DNA of 64,000 nucleotides from Chelatococcus reniformis (lineage in GTDB: Bacteria; Pseudomonadota; Alphaproteobacteria; Rhizobiales; Beijerinckiaceae). Where the stretch lies: assembly GCF_014640075.1 (NCBI RefSeq), contig NZ_BMGG01000010.1, forward strand, positions 248,001 to 312,000, written 5' to 3'. This document shows positions 1 through 7,105 of this stretch, piece by piece. How positions within the stretch are numbered: the first letter of the stretch is position 1; each line of letters starts with the position of its first letter. The notes below the pieces were generated by a model. That model had not been told where the DNA came from, made no database searches, and was given only the letters and a program-made list of their open reading frames with translations. Position numbers and translations under genes: made by a program.

Positions 1-199
1 CGATGTCGAGCACCGTGTTCGTGCAGCCATTGTACCGGGCGTGGGCATCGAGTAGCTGGCGGATGACGGGTTCAGCGACATCGGGGATCATATAGTCGAG
101 AGCGCCAAGTGTAGAAAAATACAATCTAGGGTCGGATAGCGTATAGATATCGTCGAATACGGCCTTGTTCTTGTTGATGCGAGCGATCGAATCGAGCAA
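1..199 (-). CDS. 5' end of a methyltransferase-like protein (partial)
   Basis: A reading frame on the minus strand stays open from position 199 to the left edge (66 codons). The likely start is a TTG at 199, because a perfect AGGAGG (206-211) lies six bases upstream; an in-frame ATG at 244 has no such site. The peptide contains NKNKAVFDDIYTLSDPRLYF and then LGALDYMIPDVAEPV, and ends at NTVLDI. This resembles the N-terminus of small SAM-dependent methyltransferase-like proteins, where the last stretch would lead into the SAM-binding motif. The family is recognised by memory of the pattern and the catalytic part is outside the window, so the function is tentative. Confidence 0.55.
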   Translation of the reverse strand, partial: MLDSIARINKNKAVFDDIYTLSDPRLYFSTLGALDYMIPDVAEPVIRQLLDAHARYNGCTNTVLDI

Positions 200-244
200 T
201 ATATGCCTCCTCGTGCGGCCAGCATACGTGGCGCCAGACGTCAT

Positions 245-588
245 TAATTCTCCGCGGATAGCTGTGTCTTATCCGCGTACCAGACGTTTTTCAACCCGGG
301 GAGCGCAGATTGACGTCTGCTGCTTCAGAGAATGAGCGCACTAACCGTGGGCATGGCAGTTCGTTTGGGCCGATGCTGCGCCGGTTGCGAGAGGCGCATG
401 GCCGGCAAAATCAGCGCCTCGGCCGCGACCGAGGCGCTGCGTGGAGACAGCTGACCGCGCTGGGCGGATCGGTCGCCGCGGCGCGTTCTCCATGCCTCCC
501 GGGCACAAGAGCGGATAGCATCCGTATCGGCGAAGCGGCCGCCCGGGCGCGCTGACCCGGCGCGCGGGCCCGGACCAGGGAGACGATC
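245..588. other. Divergent intergenic region with an inverted repeat
   Basis: This region separates the minus-strand gene starting at 199 from yqjG starting at 589. It holds the inverted repeat at 253-277. A plus-strand frame at 310-555 contains FGPMLRRLREAHG, which resembles the first helix of XRE-type DNA-binding domains, but nothing recognisable follows; it is treated as chance or a remnant. Confidence 0.4.
253..277. promoter_or_regulatory. Perfect inverted repeat, possible operator
   Basis: Arms CGCGGATA (253-260) and TATCCGCG (270-277) are perfect complements around a 9-base spacer. The site is 54 bases upstream of the methyltransferase-like start. Its position fits an operator or a transcript hairpin; no regulator for it is identified. 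Confidence 0.4.
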
Positions 589-1569
589 GTGGGATTGCTG
601 ATCGATGGCCAATGGCAAGACGACTGGTACGACACGGCTGCGACGGGCGGGCGTTTCGTCCGCAAGGAGGCGCAGTTCCGCAATTGGGTCACCGCGGACG
701 GCGCGCCGGGGCCACGCGGCGTCGGCGGCTTTCGGGCCGAGGCCGGGCGTTACCACCTCTACGTCAGTCTGGCCTGTCCGTGGGCGCACCGCACGCTGAT
801 CATGCGCGCCCTCAAGGGACTGGAGAACATGATCTCCGTGTCGGTGGTCCACTGGCGCATGCTCGACCGGGGGTGGACCTTCGCGGATGGGCCGGGCGTT
901 GTCGCCGACGGCATCAACGGCGCCGCCTACCTGCATCAGGTCTATACCGCCGCAGCGCCCGACTATACGGGGCGCGTCACGGTCCCCGTGCTCTGGGACA
1001 AGCAGCAGAGCGCTATCGTCAACAACGAATCGTCCGAGATCATCCGGATGCTCAACTCCGGCTTCGACGGCGTCGGCGCGCGGGCGGGGGACTACTATCC
1101 GGCGGCGCTGCGTGAGGACATCGATACGCTTAACACACGCGTCTACGACACGGTCAACAACGGCGTCTACAAGGCTGGCTTCGCCACCACGCAGCGCGCC
1201 TACGAGGAGGCGGTGGGGCCGCTCTTCGACACGCTCGACTGGCTCGACGCGCGTCTTGCGGCGCGGCGCTTCCTCCTGGGCGCCAGCCTCACCGAGGCCG
1301 ACGTCCGCCTGTTCACGACGCTCGTACGTTTCGATGCGGTCTATGTCGGCCACTTCAAGTGCAACATCCGCCGCATCGCCGACTATCCCAGCCTCTCGGG
1401 CTATACCCGCGATCTGTTCCAGACGCCGGGCGTCGCCGCCACGGTGAACTTCGAGCACATCAAGCGCCACTATTACGAGAGCCACCGTACCATCAATCCC
1501 AGCGGCATCGTGCCCCTGGGGCCGGCGCTCGATTTCATGGCGCCGCACGGGCGCGACCGGCTCGGCTGA
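589..1569 (+). CDS. yqjG: Glutathionyl-hydroquinone reductase
   Basis: This cytosolic enzyme of the Xi-class glutathione transferases uses glutathione to reduce glutathionyl-hydroquinones formed from quinones. The 326-residue product matches the E. coli YqjG length (about 328) and its pattern along the whole chain: FRNWVTADGAPGP near residue 31, YHLYVSLACPWAHRTL at 55-70 with the catalytic Cys63, GRVTVPVLWDK, VNNGVYKAGFATT, FKCNIRRIADYP and the C-terminal HRTINPSGIVPLGP. The start is GTG at 589 after an AGGGAGA ribosome site. It stands alone, with no quinone-producing dioxygenase next to it, so a general quinone or xenobiotic protection role is likely. Confidence 0.92.
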   Translation: MGLLIDGQWQDDWYDTAATGGRFVRKEAQFRNWVTADGAPGPRGVGGFRAEAGRYHLYVSLACPWAHRTLIMRALKGLENMISVSVVHWRMLDRGWTFADGPGVVADGINGAAYLHQVYTAAAPDYTGRVTVPVLWDKQQSAIVNNESSEIIRMLNSGFDGVGARAGDYYPAALREDIDTLNTRVYDTVNNGVYKAGFATTQRAYEEAVGPLFDTLDWLDARLAARRFLLGASLTEADVRLFTTLVRFDAVYVGHFKCNIRRIADYPSLSGYTRDLFQTPGVAATVNFEHIKRHYYESHRTINPSGIVPLGPALDFMAPHGRDRLG

Positions 1570-1789
1570 GCGGATGGATTGTCGCGCGATGTCGTGCGCG
1601 CGACGGCTGGCGCCGGGCGCGGACCGCGAGTAGCCTCCGAGGGAGCTGCCCGGATGCGGGGCCGGTCCGTGCCTCGCCGAGGCGAGGCGCTCGGCCTGCG
1701 GTCCGGGTACGACGAGCAGCACGGCCTATCGGCCCGGAAGCTTCTCATTCCGGGTGGAAGATGCTCGGGGAGGCCAAACCCACCGCGTC

Positions 1790-2734
1790 ATGACCATCTT
1801 TTCCGTCCAGCACACGACGATCTACCGCTACGCACGCCCGGTCTCCTTCGGCGACCACCGGCTCATGTATCGCCCCCGTGACAGCTATGATCAGAAACTG
1901 CTCAGCGAGCGCCTGGTCGTAACCCCGCGGCCCAAGCAGGTTCGCTGGATCCACGACGTCTTCGGCAATTGCGTCGCGCTCGTCGGATTCTCGGGCCAGG
2001 CGCGCGAGCTCAGCTTCAACTCGCTGATCCGGCTGGACCATACGCCCCAGGACGTGCCGGACTTCCAGATCGACAAGGCGGCCCTGACCTATCCGTTCGC
2101 CTATGGCGAGGAGGAGCTGCCGGATCTCACCGGCACGATCACGCGCCACTACCCCGACCAGCATGACGCGGTCGGACGCTGGGCACGGCAGTTCCTGAGC
2201 GCGCGCCGGTCGATCGAGACGGGCCGGCTGCTGATGACGATGTGCTACGCGATCCACGAGGGCTTCGCCTACGCCCGTCGCAGCGAAAACGGCACGCAGC
2301 CGCCGGCGCTGACCCTGGAGCTGACCCGCGGCACCTGTCGCGACTTTGCGCTGCTGATGGTCGAGGCAGTCCGCTCGCTCGGCCTCGCCGCCCGCTTCGT
2401 CTCCGGCTACATCTACGTTCCCGACCGGGACGGCTCCACCACGCTCGGCGGCGGCGCGACCCACGCCTGGTGCCAGGTCTATCTGCCGGGGGCGGGATGG
2501 GTGGAGTTTGATCCGACCAACGGCATCGTCGGCAACCGCGACCTGATTCGCGTCGCCGTCGCCCGCGATCCCCGGCAGGCCGTCCCGCTCAGCGGCAGCT
2601 ACGAGGGGGAGGCGGAGGATTTCGTCGGCATGTCGGTGCAGGTCAATGTGACGACCGAGCCGCCGCTCGCAAACTGGGATCTGGTCGAGGGCGGGGCCGC
2701 GGAACCGCCGACGCGGAGCGGCGTTGAGCCCTAG
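1790..2734 (+). CDS. Transglutaminase-like cysteine peptidase family protein (1 of 2)
   Basis: The product has 314 residues from the ATG at 1790; an upstream in-frame start at 1754 would add an unrelated leader. The first 90 residues (IFSVQHTTIYRYARPVSFGDHRL) are the N-terminal beta domain of bacterial transglutaminase-like proteins, and residues 150-245 form the core fold. The expected triad is visible: Cys183 in RGTCRDFA, His225 in THAWCQVY and Asp241 in WVEFDPTNG. Such proteins are predicted cysteine amidases or peptidases with unknown substrates. There is no signal peptide, so it should act in the cytosol. A related gene follows 42 bases later in the same direction, so the two are probably co-transcribed. 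Confidence 0.85.
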   Translation: MTIFSVQHTTIYRYARPVSFGDHRLMYRPRDSYDQKLLSERLVVTPRPKQVRWIHDVFGNCVALVGFSGQARELSFNSLIRLDHTPQDVPDFQIDKAALTYPFAYGEEELPDLTGTITRHYPDQHDAVGRWARQFLSARRSIETGRLLMTMCYAIHEGFAYARRSENGTQPPALTLELTRGTCRDFALLMVEAVRSLGLAARFVSGYIYVPDRDGSTTLGGGATHAWCQVYLPGAGWVEFDPTNGIVGNRDLIRVAVARDPRQAVPLSGSYEGEAEDFVGMSVQVNVTTEPPLANWDLVEGGAAEPPTRSGVEP

Positions 2735-2776
2735 CTTTCTCAACTGAGGGAAAGCTTTGGGAGGGCTGGCGCATTG

Positions 2777-3580
2777 ATGAAAATACGGGCTGGATTCACC
2801 ATCGGCTATGAATGCCCCAAGCCGACACCAATGTTGCTTGCGCTCGACGTTCATCCGTCGCGCCGGGGCGACCTGCTGAGCGAGCCGACGCTGGCGTTCG
2901 ACCCGCCGATCGAAGCTCGCAGCTATGTCGACGGCTTCGGCAACGCCTGCACGCGCATCGTGGCGCCCGCGGGGCTGACGACGATCTCGACGGCGTTCCG
3001 CATCTTTGACGACGGGCAGCCAGACGTCGTCGCGCCGGATGCCGCGCAGCACGACATCGGCGATCTGCCGGACGATGTCCTCGTGTTCCTGCTCGGCAGC
3101 CGCTATTGCGACACTGACCGGCTGGCCGACTTCGCCTGGTCACAGTTCGCCGCGACGGAGCCCGGCTGGGCGCGGGTGCAGTCGATCTGCGATTTCGTCC
3201 ACGAGCATGTCATCTTCGACTACCAGAAGGCCGATTCCCTGAGGACGGCGCACGGCGGCTACGTCGAGCGCATCGGCGTGTGCCGCGATTTTGCTCACCT
3301 GGCGATCACGCTCTGCCGGTCGATGAACATCCCGGCGCGTTACTGCACCGGCTATCTCGGCGATATCGGCATCCCGCCGGTTCCCGATCCGATGGACTTC
3401 AGCGCCTGGTTCGAAGCCTACCTGGGGGGGCATTGGTACACCTTCGACGCGCGCCACAATACGCCGCGCATCGGCCGCATCCTCATGGCCACCGGCCGGG
3501 ACGCCACCGACGTGGCGCTCTCGACCAACTTCGGGCCGACCCGGCTGGCGCGGTTCGAGGTGGTCACCGAGGAGGTTTAG
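2777..3580 (+). CDS. Transglutaminase-like family protein (2 of 2), catalytic His not in place
   Basis: The 267-residue protein starts at ATG 2777; a TTG directly before it at 2774 is also possible, with GGGAGG at 2759-2764 serving either. The N-terminal part (FTIGYECPKPTPMLLALDVH) and the core with Cys169 in GVCRDFAHLA and Asp224 in WYTFDARHN mark the transglutaminase-like family. Where the first copy has THAWCQVY, this one reads DFSAWFEAY, so the usual catalytic histidine position is Ser209. From memory this substitution is typical of this subgroup rather than a new mutation. It may be a partner or regulator of the upstream protein, or use another residue. Its TAG stop lies inside an intergenic repeat. 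Confidence 0.82.
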   Translation: MKIRAGFTIGYECPKPTPMLLALDVHPSRRGDLLSEPTLAFDPPIEARSYVDGFGNACTRIVAPAGLTTISTAFRIFDDGQPDVVAPDAAQHDIGDLPDDVLVFLLGSRYCDTDRLADFAWSQFAATEPGWARVQSICDFVHEHVIFDYQKADSLRTAHGGYVERIGVCRDFAHLAITLCRSMNIPARYCTGYLGDIGIPPVPDPMDFSAWFEAYLGGHWYTFDARHNTPRIGRILMATGRDATDVALSTNFGPTRLARFEVVTEEV

Positions 3581-3690
3581 AGCGTTTTCGAGCGAAGTGG
3601 ACGCCGGTTCGCGTGAAGAAAACGCGACAAAACAAACAGCTAGAGCATGTTCCCCAAAAGTGGATACCGGTTTTGGGACAAGATCATGCT
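3578..3690 (+). repeat. Dispersed palindromic repeat, copy A
   Basis: The copy begins with TAGAGCGTTTTCGAGC, whose TAG is the stop codon of the preceding gene. It runs on through GTGGACGCCGGTTCGCG. It shares this half, in inverse orientation on the given strand, with the copies at 4754-4859 and 34580-34685. Its second half differs and is itself palindromic (AGCATG at 3644-3649 against CATGCT at 3685-3690; CCAAAA against TTTTGG). This is typical of rhizobial intergenic palindromic repeats. The rest of the interval to 3923 shows no convincing gene. Confidence 0.8.
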
Positions 3691-3923
3691 CACAACAAAG
3701 ACTCAGAGCGGGATGATGATTCGGGCATAGGCCGCCGTCCTCAAGATCTTCAGCTTGTCCTCGTGCGTCATGCCCTCGATACCTCATCTGCGATGGCGCG
3801 CGTCCATGCCGTTGCCAAACACCCCCGAGATTGTCGAATACCGCAAACGCGGGCCCGTCCCCACGGCCGGATTTCGATCCCGGCCGCACGCACAGGGGGG
3901 GCTCCACGGCGCCGTCGGTCCCC

Positions 3924-4616
3924 TCAGCGCCGCCGCGGGCGACCGGTCCGCGGCGCCGCGGCGGCGCCGCGGTCCGTCGGCAGCAGGGCCTCGATGAAGC
4001 GCACATGATCCTCTCGCAAGGCATCCGCCGCCTTGAGGATCATGCGCCGGCCGCGGTTGAACATGAGCTCGATGGCGAGGCCGCGAACGGCGGCGATCAT
4101 CAGGCGGGCGTGCACCAGCAGGCGGCGATGGTCGCGAATTCCCGCGGCCGTCGCCATCCGCGTGAGATCGGCATCGATGACGTCCTCGATGCGGACCGCC
4201 ACGGGCCCCAGGCGTTCCGCCAGGCCGGGCTCCCACCGGGCGGCCAGCAGGATCTCGGTCAGGGCGAGGGCGGGCGGCTCTCGTTGCAGCTCCCAGAGCA
4301 CGTCCGGAAGCAGCATCAAGCCATGCGCAGGCGTCTCGAGTGCGTCGAAGCGGCGCCGGCCGGCTTCCACCATCTGCTCCATCGCGTAGCCCGCCGTGGC
4401 CTCCATCATGTCGAGCCGGGTTTGGAACTGATGTAGCATGGAGCCGCGGCTGACCGCCGCGAGCTCGGTGACCGCCTGGGTTGTCGTCGCGCCGTAGCCC
4501 CGGGTGCTCAGGCAGAGCGTAGCGGCCTCGAGGAGCCGAAGGCGTGTCTGGGCACCGCGTTCGGTCAAGGGGCGCATTCGGACCACCACCGATGCCGGAT
4601 CCGCTCGCGTTTGCAT
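3924..4616 (-). CDS. TetR/AcrR-family transcriptional regulator
   Basis: The 230-residue protein has an N-terminal helix-turn-helix at about residues 20-70 (TRLRLLEAATLCLSTRGYGATTTQAVTELAAVSRGSMLHQF) followed by an all-helical ligand-binding domain, the usual TetR layout and length. It lies divergent from the luciferase-like monooxygenase at 4946, with the palindrome 4869-4888 just upstream of that gene. The likely role is repression of the monooxygenase, and perhaps of the dehydrogenases beyond it, relieved by the pathway substrate. The ligand cannot be read from the sequence. The C-terminus is rich in Arg, Gly and Ala (DRGAAAAPRTGRPRRR), a low-complexity tail. Confidence 0.85.
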   Translation of the reverse strand: MQTRADPASVVVRMRPLTERGAQTRLRLLEAATLCLSTRGYGATTTQAVTELAAVSRGSMLHQFQTRLDMMEATAGYAMEQMVEAGRRRFDALETPAHGLMLLPDVLWELQREPPALALTEILLAARWEPGLAERLGPVAVRIEDVIDADLTRMATAAGIRDHRRLLVHARLMIAAVRGLAIELMFNRGRRMILKAADALREDHVRFIEALLPTDRGAAAAPRTGRPRRR

Positions 4617-4753
4617 GGCGCGTCCTCCCTGCGCTTTGCCTCAAGCCTCGCTCCGCAATTTGGATGAGAACCATCCCGTTGCGGAGAGATCCTCCAAGCC
4701 ACGGAATCCGCAGCGCTGCTTGTGCGGCGGGTGATTCACCCAAGGGCGAAGCT

Positions 4754-4859
4754 CTAGAGCATTTCCGCGTTTCTTCGAATCACTGAAATGCTCTATCTGT
4801 TTGATTTGCCGCGGTTTCTTCCGGCGAACCGGCGTCCACTTCGCTCGAAAACGCTCTAG
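4754..4859 (-). repeat. Dispersed palindromic repeat, copy B
   Basis: The element of about 106 bases is nearly identical to copy C at 34580-34685. It begins TAGAGCATTTC, has an inner GAAATGCTCTA complementary to that start, and ends in the TCCACTTCGCTCGAAAACGC half shared with copy A. It sits between the TetR gene and the operator of the monooxygenase and touches no coding sequence. Confidence 0.85.
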
Positions 4860-4868
4860 GGTAGATCG

Positions 4869-4888
4869 ACTAGTCAGAATAGACTAGT
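4869..4888. promoter_or_regulatory. Palindromic operator, probable TetR-family site
   Basis: Arms ACTAGTC (4869-4875) and GACTAGT (4882-4888) are perfect inverted repeats with a six-base spacer. The site is 57 bases upstream of the monooxygenase start and lies in the shared region between it and the divergent TetR gene. Size and symmetry fit TetR-family operators. That this regulator binds it is an inference from position. Confidence 0.7.
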
Positions 4889-4945
4889 TTCGTTGGCGCA
4901 GGGCACGAGATCCTGGGCTCCCTCAGACAAGGAGGACGACGTTTC

Positions 4946-6157
4946 ATGGCTGGGACCAAGCTTCGTTTTGGTGCGTTCATCGCGCCGTTCCATCCCCTCG
5001 ATGAAAACCCCACGCTCGCCATCGAGCGGGACCTGGAGCTGGTCCAATGGATGGACCGGCTGGGTTATGACGAAGCCTGGATCGGCGAGCATCACTCAGC
5101 CGGCTACGAGCTGATCGCGAGTCCGGAGCTGTTCATTGCCACTGCTGCTGAGCGGACCAGGCAAATCCGCCTGGGCACCGGCGTTTCCTCGTTGCCGTAT
5201 CATCATCCCTTGATGCTGGCAGACCGCATCAATCAGCTCGATCATATCACGCGCGGGCGCGTCATGTTCGGGGCCGGCCCCGGCGCCTTGCCGTCGGACG
5301 CCCGCATGATGGGGATCAAGGTCGCCCAGCAGCGCGACATGATGGACGAGGCGCTGGACGCGATCGTCGCCCTGCTGCGCGGCGAGACGGTAACACGCAA
5401 GACGGACTGGTTCACGCTGGACGAGGCGCGTCTTCAACTGACGCCGTACTCGCGGCCGTCGGTCGAGATCGCGGTGGCAAGCCAGGTTTCTCCCACGGGT
5501 GCTCGCGCGGCCGGCCGGCTCGGCCTGGGCCTGCTGTCGATCGGGGCGACCTCGGTCGGCGGCTTCAATGCGCTCGCGTCCAACTGGGCGATCTGCGAGG
5601 AGATGGCCACGAGCCACGGCCAGTCGGTCGACCGGTCGGGCTGGCGCCTGGTGGGGCCCGTGCACATCGCGGAGACGCGCGAGCAGGCCCGCCAGAACGT
5701 CCGCTTCGGCCTCGAGAAATGGATCTACTACTTCCGCGAAGTGGCGGCACTGCCGCTCGCGCCCATGGAGGGTGACCCGGTGGACGCGCTGATCGCGTCG
5801 GGGCTTGCCGTGATCGGCACCCCGGACGATGCCATCGCCCAGATCGAACGGCTGGAGCGCCAATCCGGCGGTTTCGGCGCCTTCCTGCAACTCGCCCACA
5901 ACTGGGCCGCGTTCGAGCAGACCAAGCGGTCGTACGAGCTGATGGCGCGCTACGTCTTCCCCCGTTTCCAGGAGCTCAACACCAATCGCCGCGCGTCGCT
6001 GGAGTGGGCCCGCGACAATCACGCCGCGCTGTTGGCCGAGCAGGTCCAGGCGGTCGGCAGCCGCGTCGTGCAGCACATCCAGGAGAAGGGCACCGAGAAT
6101 ATCAGCCCCGAGATCCTCGCCATGCTGCCCGGCCAGGGCCCAGCCAAGCCGGCTTGA
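4946..6157 (+). CDS. LLM-class flavin-dependent monooxygenase (limonene-monooxygenase-like)
   Basis: This 403-residue protein belongs to the bacterial luciferase-like superfamily, TIM-barrel monooxygenases that use reduced flavin supplied by a separate reductase. Recognisable stretches are KLRFGAFIAPFHPLDENPTLA, the substrate and flavin segment YDEAWIGEHHSAGYELIASP, IRLGTGVSSLPYHHPLMLADR and GRVMFGAGPGALPSDA. The C-terminal 60 residues after RYVFPRF are a helical tail. The overall pattern resembles limonene 1,2-monooxygenase-type proteins. It has an AGGAGGACG ribosome site. A divergent TetR gene and a convergent SDR, ALDH and ADH set suggest oxidation of an alicyclic or terpenoid compound, but the substrate is inferred only. 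Confidence 0.85.
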   Translation: MAGTKLRFGAFIAPFHPLDENPTLAIERDLELVQWMDRLGYDEAWIGEHHSAGYELIASPELFIATAAERTRQIRLGTGVSSLPYHHPLMLADRINQLDHITRGRVMFGAGPGALPSDARMMGIKVAQQRDMMDEALDAIVALLRGETVTRKTDWFTLDEARLQLTPYSRPSVEIAVASQVSPTGARAAGRLGLGLLSIGATSVGGFNALASNWAICEEMATSHGQSVDRSGWRLVGPVHIAETREQARQNVRFGLEKWIYYFREVAALPLAPMEGDPVDALIASGLAVIGTPDDAIAQIERLERQSGGFGAFLQLAHNWAAFEQTKRSYELMARYVFPRFQELNTNRRASLEWARDNHAALLAEQVQAVGSRVVQHIQEKGTENISPEILAMLPGQGPAKPA

Positions 6158-6162
6158 CGCGC

Positions 6163-6193
6163 GGCGCGATTGGGTGCCCCACCCAATCGCGCC
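6163..6193. terminator. Bidirectional terminator hairpin between convergent genes
   Basis: Arms GGCGCGATTGGGT (6163-6175) and ACCCAATCGCGCC (6181-6193) pair perfectly over 13 bases with a 5-base loop. The hairpin fills the 37-base gap between the convergent monooxygenase and SDR genes. There is no clear U-run. Confidence 0.75.
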
Positions 6194-6194
6194 G

Positions 6195-6986
6195 TCAGCG
6201 GCTGCCGCCGGCCATGGTGCCGCCGTCGGCCGTGTAGATGCCGCCGGTGCAGAAGCTCGCCTCGTCGCTGCTGAGGAAGGCGATCAGCGCGGCGATCTCC
6301 TCCGGCCGGCCATAGCGCTTCAGCGGGATGCCTGTGAGGAACTTGGTCTTCGCGCCGTCCGGATCGTCCGGCCTGGCGCCCGCCTCGATGGAGCGCATCA
6401 TGCGCGTCTCCACCGGCGCCGGGTTGACCGTGTTGACGCGGATGTTGTGCGGGGCTCCCTCGAGCGCGGCGCTCTTCATCAAGCCGATCACCGCATGCTT
6501 GCTCGCCGTGTAGGCGGCGAGCCCGGCCGCGCCGCGCAGGCCCGCGGTAGAGGAGGTGATGGTGATCGCCCCGCCGCCCCCGCGCCGCAGGGCGGGAAGC
6601 AACTGCGCCAGGCCGAGGAAGACGCCGCGCACGTTGACGGCGATGACGCGGTCGAAGTCGGCCGGTGCCAGCTCGTCGATGGCCGCCACGCGCCCCTCGA
6701 TGCCCGCGTTGAGGACGCCGATGTCGATCCGGCTCCAGCGCTCGAGCGCCAGGGCGACAGCCGCCCGGTTCTGTTCCTCCTCGGTCACGTCGGCGCAAAT
6801 CCATGCGGCCGACGGCCCGAACGCGGCGGCCAGGTCCGAGAGCGCCTCTGCGTCGAGGTCGGCCAGCACGACCCGAGCCCCCTCGTCGACGAAGCGGGCC
6901 GCCGTGGCCCGGCCGATGCCCCCCGTCGCTCCGGTGATGAGCGCGACGGCTCCATCGAGCCGCCGTGTTGCTGCATTGCTCGCCAT
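6195..6986 (-). CDS. Short-chain dehydrogenase/reductase (classical SDR)
   Basis: This NAD(P)-dependent oxidoreductase has 263 residues, the normal length. The nucleotide-binding TGATGGIG is at 18-25, LNAG at 92-95, Ser145/146 in TITSSTAG and the catalytic pair Tyr159 and Lys163 in YTASK. It ends with the usual CTGGIYTADGG segment. It is on the minus strand 119 bases beyond the aldehyde dehydrogenase, which is transcribed in the same direction, and may be the last gene of that operon. In the context of the nearby monooxygenase it probably oxidises a hydroxylated intermediate or reduces a keto one; the exact step is not deducible. Confidence 0.85.
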   Translation of the reverse strand: MASNAATRRLDGAVALITGATGGIGRATAARFVDEGARVVLADLDAEALSDLAAAFGPSAAWICADVTEEEQNRAAVALALERWSRIDIGVLNAGIEGRVAAIDELAPADFDRVIAVNVRGVFLGLAQLLPALRRGGGGAITITSSTAGLRGAAGLAAYTASKHAVIGLMKSAALEGAPHNIRVNTVNPAPVETRMMRSIEAGARPDDPDGAKTKFLTGIPLKRYGRPEEIAALIAFLSSDEASFCTGGIYTADGGTMAGGSR

Positions 6987-7105
6987 CGCTCAATCTCTCC
7001 CTATGTCGCTCCAGTCGCAGGGAGCCCCTCGAGCCGGATCTGGATGAGTTGCCTCCGGCAGGTTGACCGAGCCGCGCCGGCCGACCTGTCGCGGGCGCTG
7101 CGGCT

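Noticed and set aside
310-555. Possible XRE-type regulator (FGPMLRRLREAHG)
   Set aside because: Only one helix resembles the family; the rest is arginine-rich with no helix-turn-helix continuation.
325-1722. 465-residue minus-strand frame opposite yqjG
   Set aside because: It is the antisense shadow of the clear yqjG gene; Arg- and Asp-rich without any motif.
3703-3771. 22-codon minus-strand frame (THEDKLKILRTAAYARIIIPL) with GAGG before its ATG
   Set aside because: It reads like a genuine protein end and could be a gene remnant, but it is too short to assign and a stop lies just upstream in frame. Not listed as a gene.
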